Part shown: positions 19,102 through 29,700 of the stretch, piece after piece | How positions within the stretch are numbered: position 1 is the stretch's first letter | Layout of the letters: every line of letters starts with the position of its first letter | DNA from: Spirogloea muscicola | Taxonomy: Eukaryota > Streptophyta > Zygnematophyceae > Spirogloeales > Spirogloeaceae | NCBI GenBank assembly: GCA_009602725.1 | Contig: WELB01000180.1 | Coordinates: 30,612 to 64,783, forward strand | Reading direction: 5' to 3' | Length of the DNA: 34,172 nucleotides | Notes under the pieces: generated by a model | Seen by the model: the letters and a program-made list of their open reading frames with translations, nothing else | The model's database searches: none | What the model was told of the DNA's origin: nothing | Program-made: the position numbers and the translations under genes

Positions 19102-21725
19102 TCACGAGTACCGGAAGCTCACAATGTGTGTGGGAAGGATGTACTCTGCTACGTGCCTCCCCCAGATGATGTACCGGCTCGGGTCGTCGAGCTTGTCGAC
19201 GCCGTTGTCAAAGGCGGGGCTGCTGGGCTCGAACTGGGATGACTGGAACGGTATCTCTTCCACTGCTCCAAGGATGACGCGACAGAGGAGGAGATGCTGC
19301 AGGCAGGGCAACATCAAGAGCAGCACTCAATCCCAGATAATCAGCCACGTTCTGAAGGCGTCTCCTGCTGCTCTGTCAAGAGAGTGGCACAAAGCAAAGA
19401 CAACTGCAGGCCAAGGTGACTCTTGGTCAAAGCGGGAAATTCTGATCTTGCAAGGCCTAGATGCGCTCTGGCTGAAGCAACTGCTAGCTGCCACACACAT
19501 CATCCCCATCAAGTTACCTGCTCGCCACTCTGATCGACAGGTGCAAATTGGGCGCTTGTGTATGCACACTCTTCTGGAGCAAGATACACGCCACGGCCAT
19601 ACAGTTGGCCAAGTCGTCGTTCTGGAGCAAGGACGAACCCATGCTTGACTATCCTGATCAAGCTCTCCAGGGAAGCACCATGCCACGCATGCTTGTCGTT
19701 TGCACTTCCACGAACACGAGCACGATCGGCTCTGTGCATTGACAACGGACAAAGTCAGGACTACCTGAAAGCAGTGACACAGAACAGGACAGCAAGTACG
19801 TGCAGACAACTACTGCTCAGATGCTGCAGACAAAGTTAGTCTAAGTTCTAATGCCAAGACTGCTGCAGCTCTTTCACCAAGTCTACATACTGGACTTCTT
19901 CAGCAAGAAGGAAGCCGGGCCTGCTTGCTGACCGGTAGTGCTGAAAGGCATTGAGGCGTGCAGGCGGCATGTTAACGTGGTGTACAGCAGTAATGGAGAC
20001 GGGCCTGCCCTTCGTTCCCCACTCATTGAACGTGGTAGTCAAGCCATCTTCATCGCGCTTTTCAATGCCCGTCAGGAAGAGGACCGCAACCTCGTGCAGC
20101 TCGTCAGAGTCGGGGTCAAGGTGGTCGAAGTAGCCAGGGTGTGATGCGAGCTGCTCAATGACCAGCGGGGCCCTTACGTCTGAAGCATTTGCAGGAGGTG
20201 CTGACATTGGACCTCTGATTCGTACGGATCCTAGGTGAGGGGTTGCAGTTTCCCCAGTGGAAAGTAGATCAACAGATCCTGCACTGCGACAGGATGCCAG
20301 TGCAGCCTCGCGGTGTTGCTCCCAGTCAGTCGGAGGCTGGCGGCCAGGCAAGACTGCTGTTCCTGCCTCCTTCAATTGTGACGGCTTCTGTAACCTCAGG
20401 TCCCTTGGAGTGTCTGGAGCACTCTCATCGACGAGCAAGGGAGGAACGCCAGAACTGACACGCGCGATAGAGTATGGAATGCCTCCTCCACTGATGCTCG
20501 CCTGCCTGCCATAGTCTGAGCCTGCAATTGTAGCGCTGTCTGGAGGTCGACCCAGCGATGATGTTGATTGGCGCTGGGAAGGCTCGCGCAGCTCGTCACG
20601 AAGAACACGTGGTCGCCCTGCCGCAGTGTCCACGGCGTTGCCATCCGAGGGCATGGAAGCCAGTCGGGACCAATCAGAGGCAGCAGTCGGGGACGCGGCG
20701 AGGCCGAAGAGACCGTGGTTCGGGTCGTGCAAGAACGAGTGGTACATGGCGAGGTGACGGGAATTCGCCGTGCCAGGGTGGAGCCCCTGGAACGGTCGCT
20801 CGGGGAAATTGTATGCGCCGCTGCCCACTTTCCAAGCAATGGACCGCGCGTAGAGCGTCGTCAGGTTGATCTGCAGGCATCAGCTGGCGTCATGCTAGAT
20901 GGCCTTCCTATGAAGTGCGCACAAAATTTCACACAATATCCCCATCTTTTGAGCATCACATTATGAGACTCTCGAGTAAAGGCAATGACCACCTTTGCAG
21001 GCACACCTGTATCCGTTGGACAAAATCAACAATGTAAGTTGACCCGCTCTCAGTGACCATGGCTGAGAAGTTGGCGCCCTCGCCGAGCTCGTAGGCCAGC
21101 GCGCACGCCGCGGCCGGCTCGAACGCGTGCCACTCCTGCCCCTGCACGTACTTGAACTCGGCGGGCGCCTCCAGGGCGCGGTGCCGCAGCGCCTCCTGGG
21201 TGCGCAGGTCGCCGGCCTCCACGGCGACGTGCATCGCCATGCTCCCAGCCTTTGAAAGCAGAGGAGGAGTCAGGGCTGCATGCCTTCGACATCCTATCCG
21301 ACAGTCACGAGGTACCTCCATTGATGTCAGCTTGGCCCAACTGACACCTCCACAGCGCCTTATCTTAAGATGCAGAAGCAAAGCCAAACTTCTCACGCTG
21401 TTGGGCAAGCGAGCTCCTCACGTGATTTCGCAGCGTGTAGTCGGCGTCATGCTCGAGGAGCGCCCGGACGACGTCCGGGTCCCCGGCTCTCGCCGCGTAG
21501 TGCAGTGCGGTGTCGCCGTGCTGCACCAGCAACGGCCACCGCAGGCCGTCAGCCCCAGACCATGAACCGGACTACAGGCGGACGAGCCAGCGGCTGCGGA
21601 GAAGTGGGGCTGGCGAGCCTGCTCACGTCATCGGTGGCGTCGGCGAGCGCGCCGTGGCGCAGGATCACCTCCATGGCCTCCAGGCGCCGCGCCGCGACGG
21701 CGAGGTGCAGCAGCCGCGCGTGGAG
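19102..21725 (-). CDS. Ankyrin-WWE-PARP protein (RCD1/SRO-like catalytic domain), N-terminus unresolved
   Basis: Reverse-strand exons: 21627-21725, 21422-21520, 21007-21249, 19861-20870, 19518-19731, 19102-19296 (TGA), phase-consistent, 619 residues seen. Order: ankyrin repeats (LLHLAVAARRLEAMEVILRH; GDTALHYAARAGDPDVVRAL; MAMHVAVEAGDLRTQ), WWE domain (EWHAFEPAAACALAYEL, STYIVDFVQRIQINLTT, RSIAWKV), a Ser/Pro-rich linker, then PARP fold (HAWHGAS, YGRGVYLAPEECAYTSAQF, LLLCRVILG, FDNGVDKLDDPSRYIIW). The NAD-binding His (WHG) and Tyr (GVYLA) are present, but the PARP1 catalytic Glu position is Arg (SRYIIW), so polymer synthesis is unlikely; it may be a mono-ADP-ribosyltransferase or inactive. Known plant SRO proteins have WWE-PARP-RST; no RST follows here. 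Upstream exons were not resolved. Confidence 0.87.
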
Positions 21726-22360
21726 CTGGCGAGCCGAGGGCCCACGACAGAGCCGCGCCCGAGGTCAGCCGCCGGCAGGCCAAGGCAAGACTGCCGTCGC
21801 CGAACGCTGCGGGAGCCGGCCTGGAGGCGGCGGCGGCGGCGGCGGCGGCGGCGCTCCCGGCGAGAGCGCAGCGCACCCGCTTCCGGCCAAAAAAAAAAAA
21901 AAAAAAAAAAAAAAAGCCGCCGGCGACCTCTCGCGGGTGGCGGCGGCGGCGGCGGCGGCGGTGGCGGTGGAGGTGGCGGGCGGACGGGCGAAGCTGCGCT
22001 GATCGGGCGGGGGGGTGATGGTGGCCGCCGGAAGAGACGGTTAGTGGTAACCCAATTCCATCAACGTGGCCCGTCTCGGAGCAGCGGGGAGCCTCCGCCG
22101 GTGGGCTTCGGTGCCACCGAGTGCCGTTCTGCAACCCCGCCTCCTTTTGATGGAGATGGATTAGGAGGGATCACAGGGGGCTGTTAGCGCCGTTAACAGT
22201 ACCCCCCTAAAATTGCCCCGCGCCTTCCCGCTGTGGCCTGCAGGCGGCTCCGTCTCTCCGTCCCACTGGCGGCTGCTGACGGCGCGGCGACCTGACCCTG
22301 CTCCCCTCCACCTCGGCTTCTCCTTGGCTTCGTGTAGCCACATTCTGGCTGCAGAGGTCT
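21726..22360. other. Upstream of PARP gene: low-complexity and unassigned
   Basis: Holds two (GGC)n tracts (about 21823-21855 and 21940-21985), a 27-base A-run (21889-21915) and a GC-rich stretch. It may include the missing 5' exon(s) of the PARP gene, but none is convincing. Frames rich in Arg/Gly/Ala are repeat readings. Confidence 0.35.
21889..21915 (+). repeat. A27 homopolymer
   Basis: Twenty-seven consecutive A on the plus strand between GC-rich sequences. It could be a retroposon tail or a pyrimidine tract (T27) in a 5' intron of the minus-strand PARP gene. Confidence 0.9.
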
Positions 22361-22625
22361 ATGGCCCGGGCGTTGCACCTTCGTGCCGGCAGAGCCCTCG
22401 CTGCTGCCTCTGGCTCTGGCCCGGGGACCCACTTCCACGAGCCTAGCATCTCCGACCTGCGGCTGCTTAGCAGAGTTTACTGAGTGATGCGTAGCTGCTT
22501 TATTTCTCTGTGTGCTTGTTTTTCATAGCGCTTCCTCTGGCCCCCTTCTCGTACTCTGTTAGTTCTTTTTTGGGCTGGCTTTTCCAGCCCCTATTCTCAA
22601 TGGGCGAGCACTTTCTTCTGGCCCT
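22361..22625 (+). mobile_element. Most intact RGY-family repeat copy
   Basis: An ATG-TGA frame at 22361-22483 encodes 40 residues: MARALHLRAGRALAAASGSG followed by PGTHFHEPSISDLRLLSRVY. The tail (22484-22620) has tagctgcttta, cttcctctggcccccttctc, the hairpin ggctggcttttccagcc and caatgggcgagcactttctt, matching 9176-9290 and the inverted copy at 29490-29640 closely. Confidence 0.7.
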
Positions 22626-22815
22626 GGCCAGGGACCCGCTACCAGGAGACCAGCTTCTCCGACCTGCGGCTGCTACACAGGGGTTACTGAATGTTTTGTA
22701 GCTACTCGACTTCCTGTGTGCTTTAGCGCTTTCGCTGACCCCTTCGATCTAATTACCTTCTCATTTCTGGGCTGGCCTCTCCCGGCCACCGCCCTCTCCT
22801 GGAAGCGTCTTTCTT
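22626..22815 (+). mobile_element. Second tandem RGY-family copy
   Basis: Encodes TSFSDLRLLHRGY with TGA at about 22687-22689, followed by a degenerate tail with gtagctact, tgtgctttagcgctttcgct, a gggctggcctctcccggcc hairpin and tctttcttcttc. It follows the 22361 copy directly in the same orientation. Confidence 0.6.
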
Positions 22816-23060
22816 CTTCACTCTTACCCTGGTTCTTGCAAGAGCTGTGCATTGGCTCGGCTTGACCGCAATCTCATGGAGCACATTGCACCTTCGGGCC
22901 ACTGGCTTCCGTGGCAACGAATGTCTACTCACTCGTAGGTAACGAGGTCCCCCCCCTCAGCCTGCTTGCTCACTACTACTACCTGGACCTAATTTTCATA
23001 GGGCTTCGCTTTGTGTTGCCCACTCTTTGTCCTAGTTCTTGCCTGGGTGTGTTTCCGCTT
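22816..23060 (+). repeat. Probable third, decayed copy
   Basis: Degenerate resemblance only: catggagcacattgcacctt, then ctactcactcgtaggtaac, then cctggacctaattttcatag and gcttcgctttgtg in the order expected of the family. The peptide is no longer open. Confidence 0.35.
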
Positions 23061-23846
23061 GTTTTTCCCTCCCTTTCATGTCATTAACACCGCATGTTTC
23101 CTCCCTCTCCGAATGACCACTCAGCTCTTTCAGGCGGGACGTGACAATGCTTTCGAAAGGCCAGCTCGTGAAGGGATTGGATACCTGCATTGTATGCAGA
23201 TTCCACTGGCTGAGTACGACAGTAAGCCAGCTGTACAGAAGGTTTGCAAATATTACACCACTTCAAATACAGAATAAATGATACGTATGCCATAGAGGCT
23301 GACATTTCTCTGGGCTTTGCAACAGATTATACACACTATGCACCAATTCTCTGCAGAAAGTGCCAAGAGAACGTTCGAAAGCTCTTCCTGATTGATGGAA
23401 GTGGTAATGAAGAGCATGAATAGTCATCCATACTCCAGCTTGTAAGTACAAGCTTATAGCGAGTATACGGCATGCCTCCCCAAATATGGGGAAATGAGTC
23501 CCATTGAAAGAAGAATCACAGAACAGGATGAGCTCACTACCCCCCGCAATCTTACTCTCCAGACATGAGTTGACTGCTTGGTGGTCACTACCTCTTGGTA
23601 CAGCCTCTATTGTGTAACATCTCACACACCAAGACTTGAGTATACTGCACTGCTGGAGATCGACTCGAGCTTTCTCTCAAACAATAGCGAACATACATTG
23701 AAGCCAGCAGCCCAGGAGGACAACCATGAACTATCTGATGGCCTCCTGTATGTCCACCTTGAGCAGTTTGCCAGAAGGTAACTGAAATGTAGCAGCCAAT
23801 ATCTCAAGCAGTTGAGCACGGCTCATTGGAAGCACTTGATCTGCTT
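23061..23846 (-). other. 3' flank of the ABCG gene
   Basis: No recognised coding block. The minus-strand frame at 23263-23625 (120 residues) has no family features and lies where the ABCG 3' UTR is expected. Confidence 0.4.
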
Positions 23847-26800
23847 CTACTTCAATTTCATCCGCCTCAGCGCAATGTATGCCAGGAGGTTGTAACCCAC
23901 CCACATGAGGCAGAGCGCCCAAGCCTCCGTACCCCCGCCATTTAGTGAGACCTTTCGAAGTGCTGGAGCGCCGCTGAGTGAACAGGTCATGCTTTGGACA
24001 TTATTCGTGGGTCCACAGAAGTAGGTGTCAGTGGGGTTGTACTGCACTTTCAGCATCAACCTATAGACGTAGTAATTGAAGCTGAGATACTTGATCCACT
24101 CAATCCAAGGGGGTATATGCTGCACAACGAGACAGAGGAAGTAGTTATATCAGCTGCATTAAGTGATTGATGTGCAGTGAAATGTTAATCGACCAGCTTT
24201 TTCCTGAGCAATTTCTTACTTGCTTACTAAGCAGTTCCTTCTATGCCCAGCGATGACTATCAAATGAAAGTTACAACTGTTTCTCTTCGTACTACTTTCA
24301 ACACTAAGGCAATTTATTGCAGCGTACCTGAAGATAGTATCCACCAGCAAGCATGAAAGTGAGAAGGATGACAGAGGCATAAGTGGTTGCTCGCTTTACT
24401 TGCATGACTGCTGCTCCTATGAACCACCCCATTGCCTGCATCACAGAGGTGAAGAGGTGCATAACTATTCCACTCGTTCATGAAATTATGGTCCTCACAC
24501 AGAACATCACGTAATGGTGGGTGGTTAGATCACAATTGTCACGTTATTTTTGCATAAAATCTGGCCTTACCTGAGCAACAGAGACATCCACAAAGACTGT
24601 AAGAACAGTCAAGAAGAAGAGGCCAGCATCTGCTTTGAGATTCGCCATCCAGTAGACGATGCAGATGAAAATCAGTGGTAAAATGAGCTCCATAGGTACA
24701 TCAGCGCTCGTCCGACTGACATAGTATGCACTCAGTCTGTACATGTCTGAAGCACGCTCCTTCATAAGCATTGATCTTTCCTGTACAGAGAGCAAATGAC
24801 AACCCTTTGTTTGTCACGATTGTTCTTATACTTGCCCAAAGAAAGGCTTAGCATTTTCTGTAACAAGCATGCACCCTTATGATTTTTTCCAGGGAGGGAG
24901 GCGCGGGGAGGGGAGGTTCCAATGGGGGAGTTCCAATAGCAACATGCAAATGCCACGAGGCTGCACTTGGATTTGCAGAGAAGATGGACCATGCTGTGAG
25001 CATTGCTGCTTGTACCTGAGGGAAGGTGAAAATGGCTGTGAAGAGAGGGAAGAAGCCCCAAAAGATGGACGTGAAAAAGAGCACACCAACCTGTACATGG
25101 GGTCAAGAGGCTGTCAGCTGACCACATTTATCTTCAAAAAGAATTTGCACTGCAGCAGCAAGAGATCACACATGCCATACTTTGTCATAGTTATGTAATG
25201 AGCTCAAGGTGTCATATGGCAGCCCACCTGCTCCTGTAGCTTTTGACTGTTACTGTGGTTAGAGTTGTACCACAGACTTCCACAAATCAGTGATATAGCA
25301 AGGACTTGGAAGATTCTCAGGAAACTGAGGTACTCGTGGCGGCGCTCCTGCCAAACCATTTGCAGCAACAGTCAGCAAGAAGAGGATTGATGTCCAGACA
25401 TAACTAGTACTCTCTGTAATAACAACTCCTCCTTGTCCTGCACCGAATATTGCAACCCAACGGCAGGCAGAAAGCTTGTGTACCTTGAAGCCTCTCTCCA
25501 CAAGCACTCTGTACTGCTCTACCCAGGTTGAGCTCCACTCCCTCTTCTCGCGAATAGCACTGCGAGCTCCTTCACTGACGATGGGCATGTTGTGAACAAG
25601 TGATTTCTCTCCTGGTAGCAATTTCTCAAGGAACGCTGTTGCCAGATACTGCAGAGAGACCAGACAATATCATTCAGATTTTCACTGCCAGATACGTACT
25701 TGAAATAAGTCAACCGCAGAAAAAACTGAAAAGCTATCTTTCAAGCGAGCTAGATAAGCAACAAGAACGTTGCAGGGCCAAAGCACTGTGCTTATACCTC
25801 CCGGACTTCTTTTTGCTGGTCAGCAAGGGGCACGGTCGTGTATTTCATCTTTCTCATAAGAGTCTCAGGCACAGTTATGTCCTGCGTAGTACCAGTGGCT
25901 AGGTCCAGAATGAAGTCGGCCGGATTGGTGGCAAACATGGGCGAAAAGCCAAGGCCAGCGAAGTAATTCATGGCTTGCTTGCCCTTCCCAAAGTAGATGG
26001 CATTGCCTTCGCTCAGTAGGATGAGCTTGTCAAACATGTGGAAAACACGACTAGAAGGCTGGTGAATGGTTGTGATAACTGTGCGCCCGTGCTGCAGAGG
26101 CCAATTGTCAAGTATGTAAGTAAGAGTGTTGCCATTCTCTCCCCAATCTGTTGCAAAGAGGTGTTTCTTTATAAGATCATGAAAATGAATGGCGCCAAAA
26201 TCTATAAGAGTCTTTGCAGATGTACTGCTGAGGGCAGGCGACTCAAGAGAGACATAGTAACATAAGCTCAGCATGCAACTTACCTGTGCAAGATTCTGTA
26301 GAGTATGCATAATCCTCAAGGCGGTTGTAGAGTCCAATCCGGATGTTGGCTCATCCAGCATGATCAGAGAAGGGTCAATCAGAATCTCATGCCCAATGCT
26401 TACGCGCTTACGCTCTCCTCCAGAGATACCTCGCATGAATTGACCACCGATGATGGTATTGCGACACCTGCTCACAACAGGCAGGTCATCAAGCTCAGAA
26501 CAGTCCACAAAGTCCGTGAGGTCCCTGATGTTATCCACCACCAATTGACAGAACACGATATCACAGCATAGAGGCCGCCAGGACCTATCCTTCCAAAACC
26601 ATCAACAACTTGCAAAGTGCAGCAGGTGAACAGGTGCCGACAAGGCAGGTGTACCTTTCCAGTCCTAGCTCATTAATGATGTCATCTGCACGCTGGATCT
26701 TCTGTGATCGGGTCAACTTCCTTGGAAGGCGGAGCAAAGCAGCATACATCAGAGTCTCCCGTACTGTCAAGTGTGGAAAAAGGATGTCATCCTGGGTCAC

Positions 26801-28344
26801 AAAGCCAAGCCTGCACAGAACATTTTGAGGCAACGCAAAACTTAGATACTTGTGCTGTTCTCCTGTTCAGTTTGTTTGCCAGAGTACCCACCATGACTGC
26901 AGACGGGGAAAAGCTGGTAAGCTTTGACAAGTACTTATAGAGGTGCCAGGGGCATGGATAAGACAATGCTGAAGTCATTGTGAAGTGCACGTGACCTCAC
27001 CTTCTTTTCAGTGACTTGCTGTAAGGTGCATCATTATAAGAGACTACTCCTGAGGTTTTGCCAGCTCCAAAACGACCACCCAGGACGTTGAGAAACGTTG
27101 TCTTTCCCGAACCAGATGGTCTGTCATGCAACAGATGACCGCCCTGGCTCAGGACAGGTAATAAAAAATGGTGACGCTGCAGCAGAGAAGCTGCTGAAGT
27201 GGTAATTTGTTTGACAAATTCATGAACCTGTCTTTGACAATTGCAGGCCACTGTGACAAGCCTAAAAAATCACCGGCGCTGCAGCCCACCTACACTTAAT
27301 ACAGACTCCACATGCAACACATCTGCATGTGACGCTAGCGACAGCGAAGCTCATACCCCATCATTGCAAGAACCTCCCCAGGCAGGACGCTGCCTGTCAG
27401 CCCGTGCAGGATCTCCTTCTGTATGCCACCCTTTCTGCTCTTCTGGAGCTGCGCTGCTACATTCCACCACTTTGGTGGAGCTTGCACGGTCACAGTGTAC
27501 TTGACATCTTCAAACTGTTCAATTGGAACATAGAACAGCAATGAGCACCATCGTGAGCTGCGCAACTTGATAAAGTAACCTACTCTCATCCTAGAAACAG
27601 TGCAAGTTGCTGCAAGCAAAGATAGCTGATTGAAGCTGCAACAACATGCACTGCATCTCAAATGCAGCTGTGAGTGCAGACCTTGACAGCAATAGGCAAA
27701 GGCCTGTCCCGTCGGCTCAAGGAACCAGCATCAGGATCGTCCAACGTGATAGCATACGAATCAGCGTGACCATTTGCATGACCATTCGCGTGGCCATTTG
27801 CATAACCGTTTGCATGATCCTTGAAACCCCCGCCGCCATTGTCATCCTCCCCTACTGCACATACGAAGGTGCAACAGTGTGCCTAAGTGAGCTGCACACT
27901 CCTCCAAAATCTGCTATCACACAGCGGAATGTGGGCATGATGGCATAGCAAGATACATGCGCGATCTCAGAATGCATGAGACGTCCTCAAGAAGGCAATG
28001 CACTTGGCCAAAGGTAAATGCAAAGGGATGAGCACTTGCAATCGGACAATATGCATCAGTACTGCTGCACAGTGTAGAGCAGGAGGATGCCGCACAGATT
28101 GCGAGACCGCGAGAAGCAGCGCCAAAGGAGTCCAGGGGAGGAGATTCTCACGGGATGATGGCATGGGGCTGATGGGCATCTGCACAGGGCCTCCCGGAGA
28201 GAACGAAACTCTGGCCGAGCTGTCCCTCTCGAGCTCGTAGTCCGCCTCGTTGGCATCGTTGGCGCTGTCCAGCCCGAAAGCACCCTCGGCGGCATGGTCG
28301 GGAAGCGCCTCAGCCGCACGGCCGTCCAGATGGCTGCCGCTCAT
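23847..28344 (-). CDS. ABCG half-transporter (white-brown complex type), complete 13-exon gene
   Basis: ATP-driven membrane exporter that works as a dimer; plant relatives move cuticle lipids, hormones or other small molecules. Reverse-strand exons: 28152-28344, 27682-27854, 27357-27514, 27001-27120, 26655-26810, 26284-26467, 25798-26091, 25484-25648, 25228-25347, 25016-25090, 24571-24780, 24328-24435, 23847-24119; 742 residues. Nucleotide-binding domain first (ABCG order): Walker [10 protein letters not shown] (Lys about 181, split by an intron), Q-loop VTQDD, signature ISGGERKR (about 281-288), Walker B LIMLDEP (about 301-307), H-loop TIHQP (His about 338). Then about six membrane segments between residues 489 and 738, with [19 protein letters not shown] between the second and third. 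The N-terminus has a HANG repeat. The substrate is unknown. Confidence 0.95.
27760..27816 (-). repeat. 12-bp coding repeat (HANG) in ABCG exon 2
   Basis: Encodes [19 protein letters not shown], about 4.7 units of four residues, in the N-terminal extension before the nucleotide-binding domain. Third positions vary between units (aac/aat, ggt/ggc, gca/gcg), so the repeat is not a fresh slippage product. Confidence 0.85.
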
Positions 28345-29395
28345 TGTGCCCCGAGATCTGGTCGCGCCGCGGAGGCACACAGAGCTGGCCAGTCAGCAGC
28401 GGAGGCCAAGCAGCGGAAGCCCAAGTCTAGCTGGTGTTCCCGAACGGTCGAGACTCTCAGGCAGCCATCAAGGCATGGCATCCATAACACAATATGTAGG
28501 GGCTGGCGGGACAAGCGATGCGGCACTGAGACAGCGGCGGCTGACGGCGCCCGTGCACGCGGCAGGGAGCGAGGCCGTCCGGCCGAGGCTGACGGTAGTG
28601 GCGAGCGAGCGCAAGGCCGCTCCCGAGGCAGGCGGCGGAGCGGCCACCAGCGGCGGAGGGACCGGGCCAGGGCCCAGGGAAGCTGACCAGCGGTGGGAGG
28701 GCGAGGGCGGCAGCGGGGGCTCAGTTCTCCGGCCTCGCCGCCGCGGCGCGGGGCTTCTCGCGCGCGCCCGCGACGGCGANCAAGCGGCGCCAGTTGATGC
28801 CTGCCCTGACGCCTCGGCCACGCCACCGTGACACACCACCCCCCCCCCGGGGCCCCTAACCCACTTCCATTACCGCTCCCGTTCCGACGGCGGCCCGGCG
28901 CTTCGCTGCCTCTCGAAGCCCATCCAGCGGCAGTGGAGACGGCCGGGGCGCCCGTCGCCATAAGTGATCTCCATTAGCTTGACTGTCGATGGGCCCCCCC
29001 CCCATGATGGCCACGCTAACGTTGCCGCCCCCTCGGCGCGCCGCGTGGGCGTCCGATTCTTAACCGCCCGATGGCCTGCATCGACGGCAGCCATGCGCCG
29101 TGCACGCCGAACCTTCCCCTTTCGGAAGGGGGTCCGCTCCCGGCCCCACACTGCATCCGCCACGTGGCGCGCGTGCGCCCCGTCGCCACCCGCCGCTGGC
29201 GTCACCTCCCCCCCCAGGTGCGCAGCCCCCGTTGCCGGGAAACCCCTCCCCTCCTCCTCCTTCCATCCACCCTTCTGAGAGCTCCCGCTTTCTGGGGCTG
29301 GCCGGCTCTGTTTGGTGAAAGCTCGTCTTCCACCGCGAGACGGCGCGCTGTGCGCGTAGAACGAACGGGAGGCCAACGGCGATGTCTTCAGAAGA
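28345..29395. other. ABCG upstream region and GC-rich unrecognised DNA
   Basis: The part near 28345-28500 probably contains the ABCG 5' UTR and promoter. The remainder is very GC-rich, has one N (28780), short C-runs near 28840 and 28993, and overlapping open frames on both strands that are composition effects. ctttcggaagggggtccg near 29120 resembles a piece of the hairpin repeat. Confidence 0.35.
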
Positions 29396-29700
29396 AAAAG
29401 CGCGGCCAGATTGACTGGTGGCTGGGAAAGGCCAGCCCAAAAGAATGGACAAGGTCTGCAGGGGGCGAGGGCTGTGAAAACCAGAAGAAAGTGCTCGCCC
29501 ATTGAGGATAGGGGCTGGAAAAGCCAGCCCAAAGTAGAAGTTCTGAACAGAGTACGAGAAGGGGGCCAGGGGAAGCGCTAAGAAAAACAAGCACACGAAG
29601 AAACAAAGCAGCTACAAATCACTCAGTAACCCCTGCTAAGCAGCCGCAGATCAGAGATGCTAGGCTCCTGGAGCGCGCCCTGAGCGTCTAAACTCATGGA
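29396..29700 (-). mobile_element. Inverted RGY-family repeat copy with adjoining module
   Basis: Reading the reverse strand from about 29680: EPSISDLRLLSRGY-like end (stop at 29623-29625), then the tail with tagctgctttgtttcttcg, gcgcttcccctggcccc, ggctggcttttccagcc and caatgggcgagcactttctt. It is followed by the gcggccagattgactggtgg module (29400-29425). It is the inverted equivalent of 9110-9290 and 22440-22620. Confidence 0.7.

Noticed and set aside
19848-20828. The 326-codon frame as a stand-alone gene
   Set aside because: Upstream sequence is in frame with the WWE exon through a clear GT-AG intron, and its 3' end splices to the PARP exon; it is an internal exon.
21370-22187. Plus-strand frames with Gly/Arg/Lys runs
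   Set aside because: Products of (GGC)n and the A27 run, antisense to the ankyrin exons.
23263-23625. 120-codon minus-strand frame after ABCG
   Set aside because: No domain or signal recognised, lies in the expected 3' UTR.
27760-27816. CRISPR-like or satellite array
   Set aside because: The 12-bp repeats are contiguous, in frame and inside an ABCG exon.
28250-28831. 193-codon plus-strand frame upstream of ABCG
   Set aside because: It overlaps the antisense of ABCG exon 1, contains an N, and has low-complexity composition.
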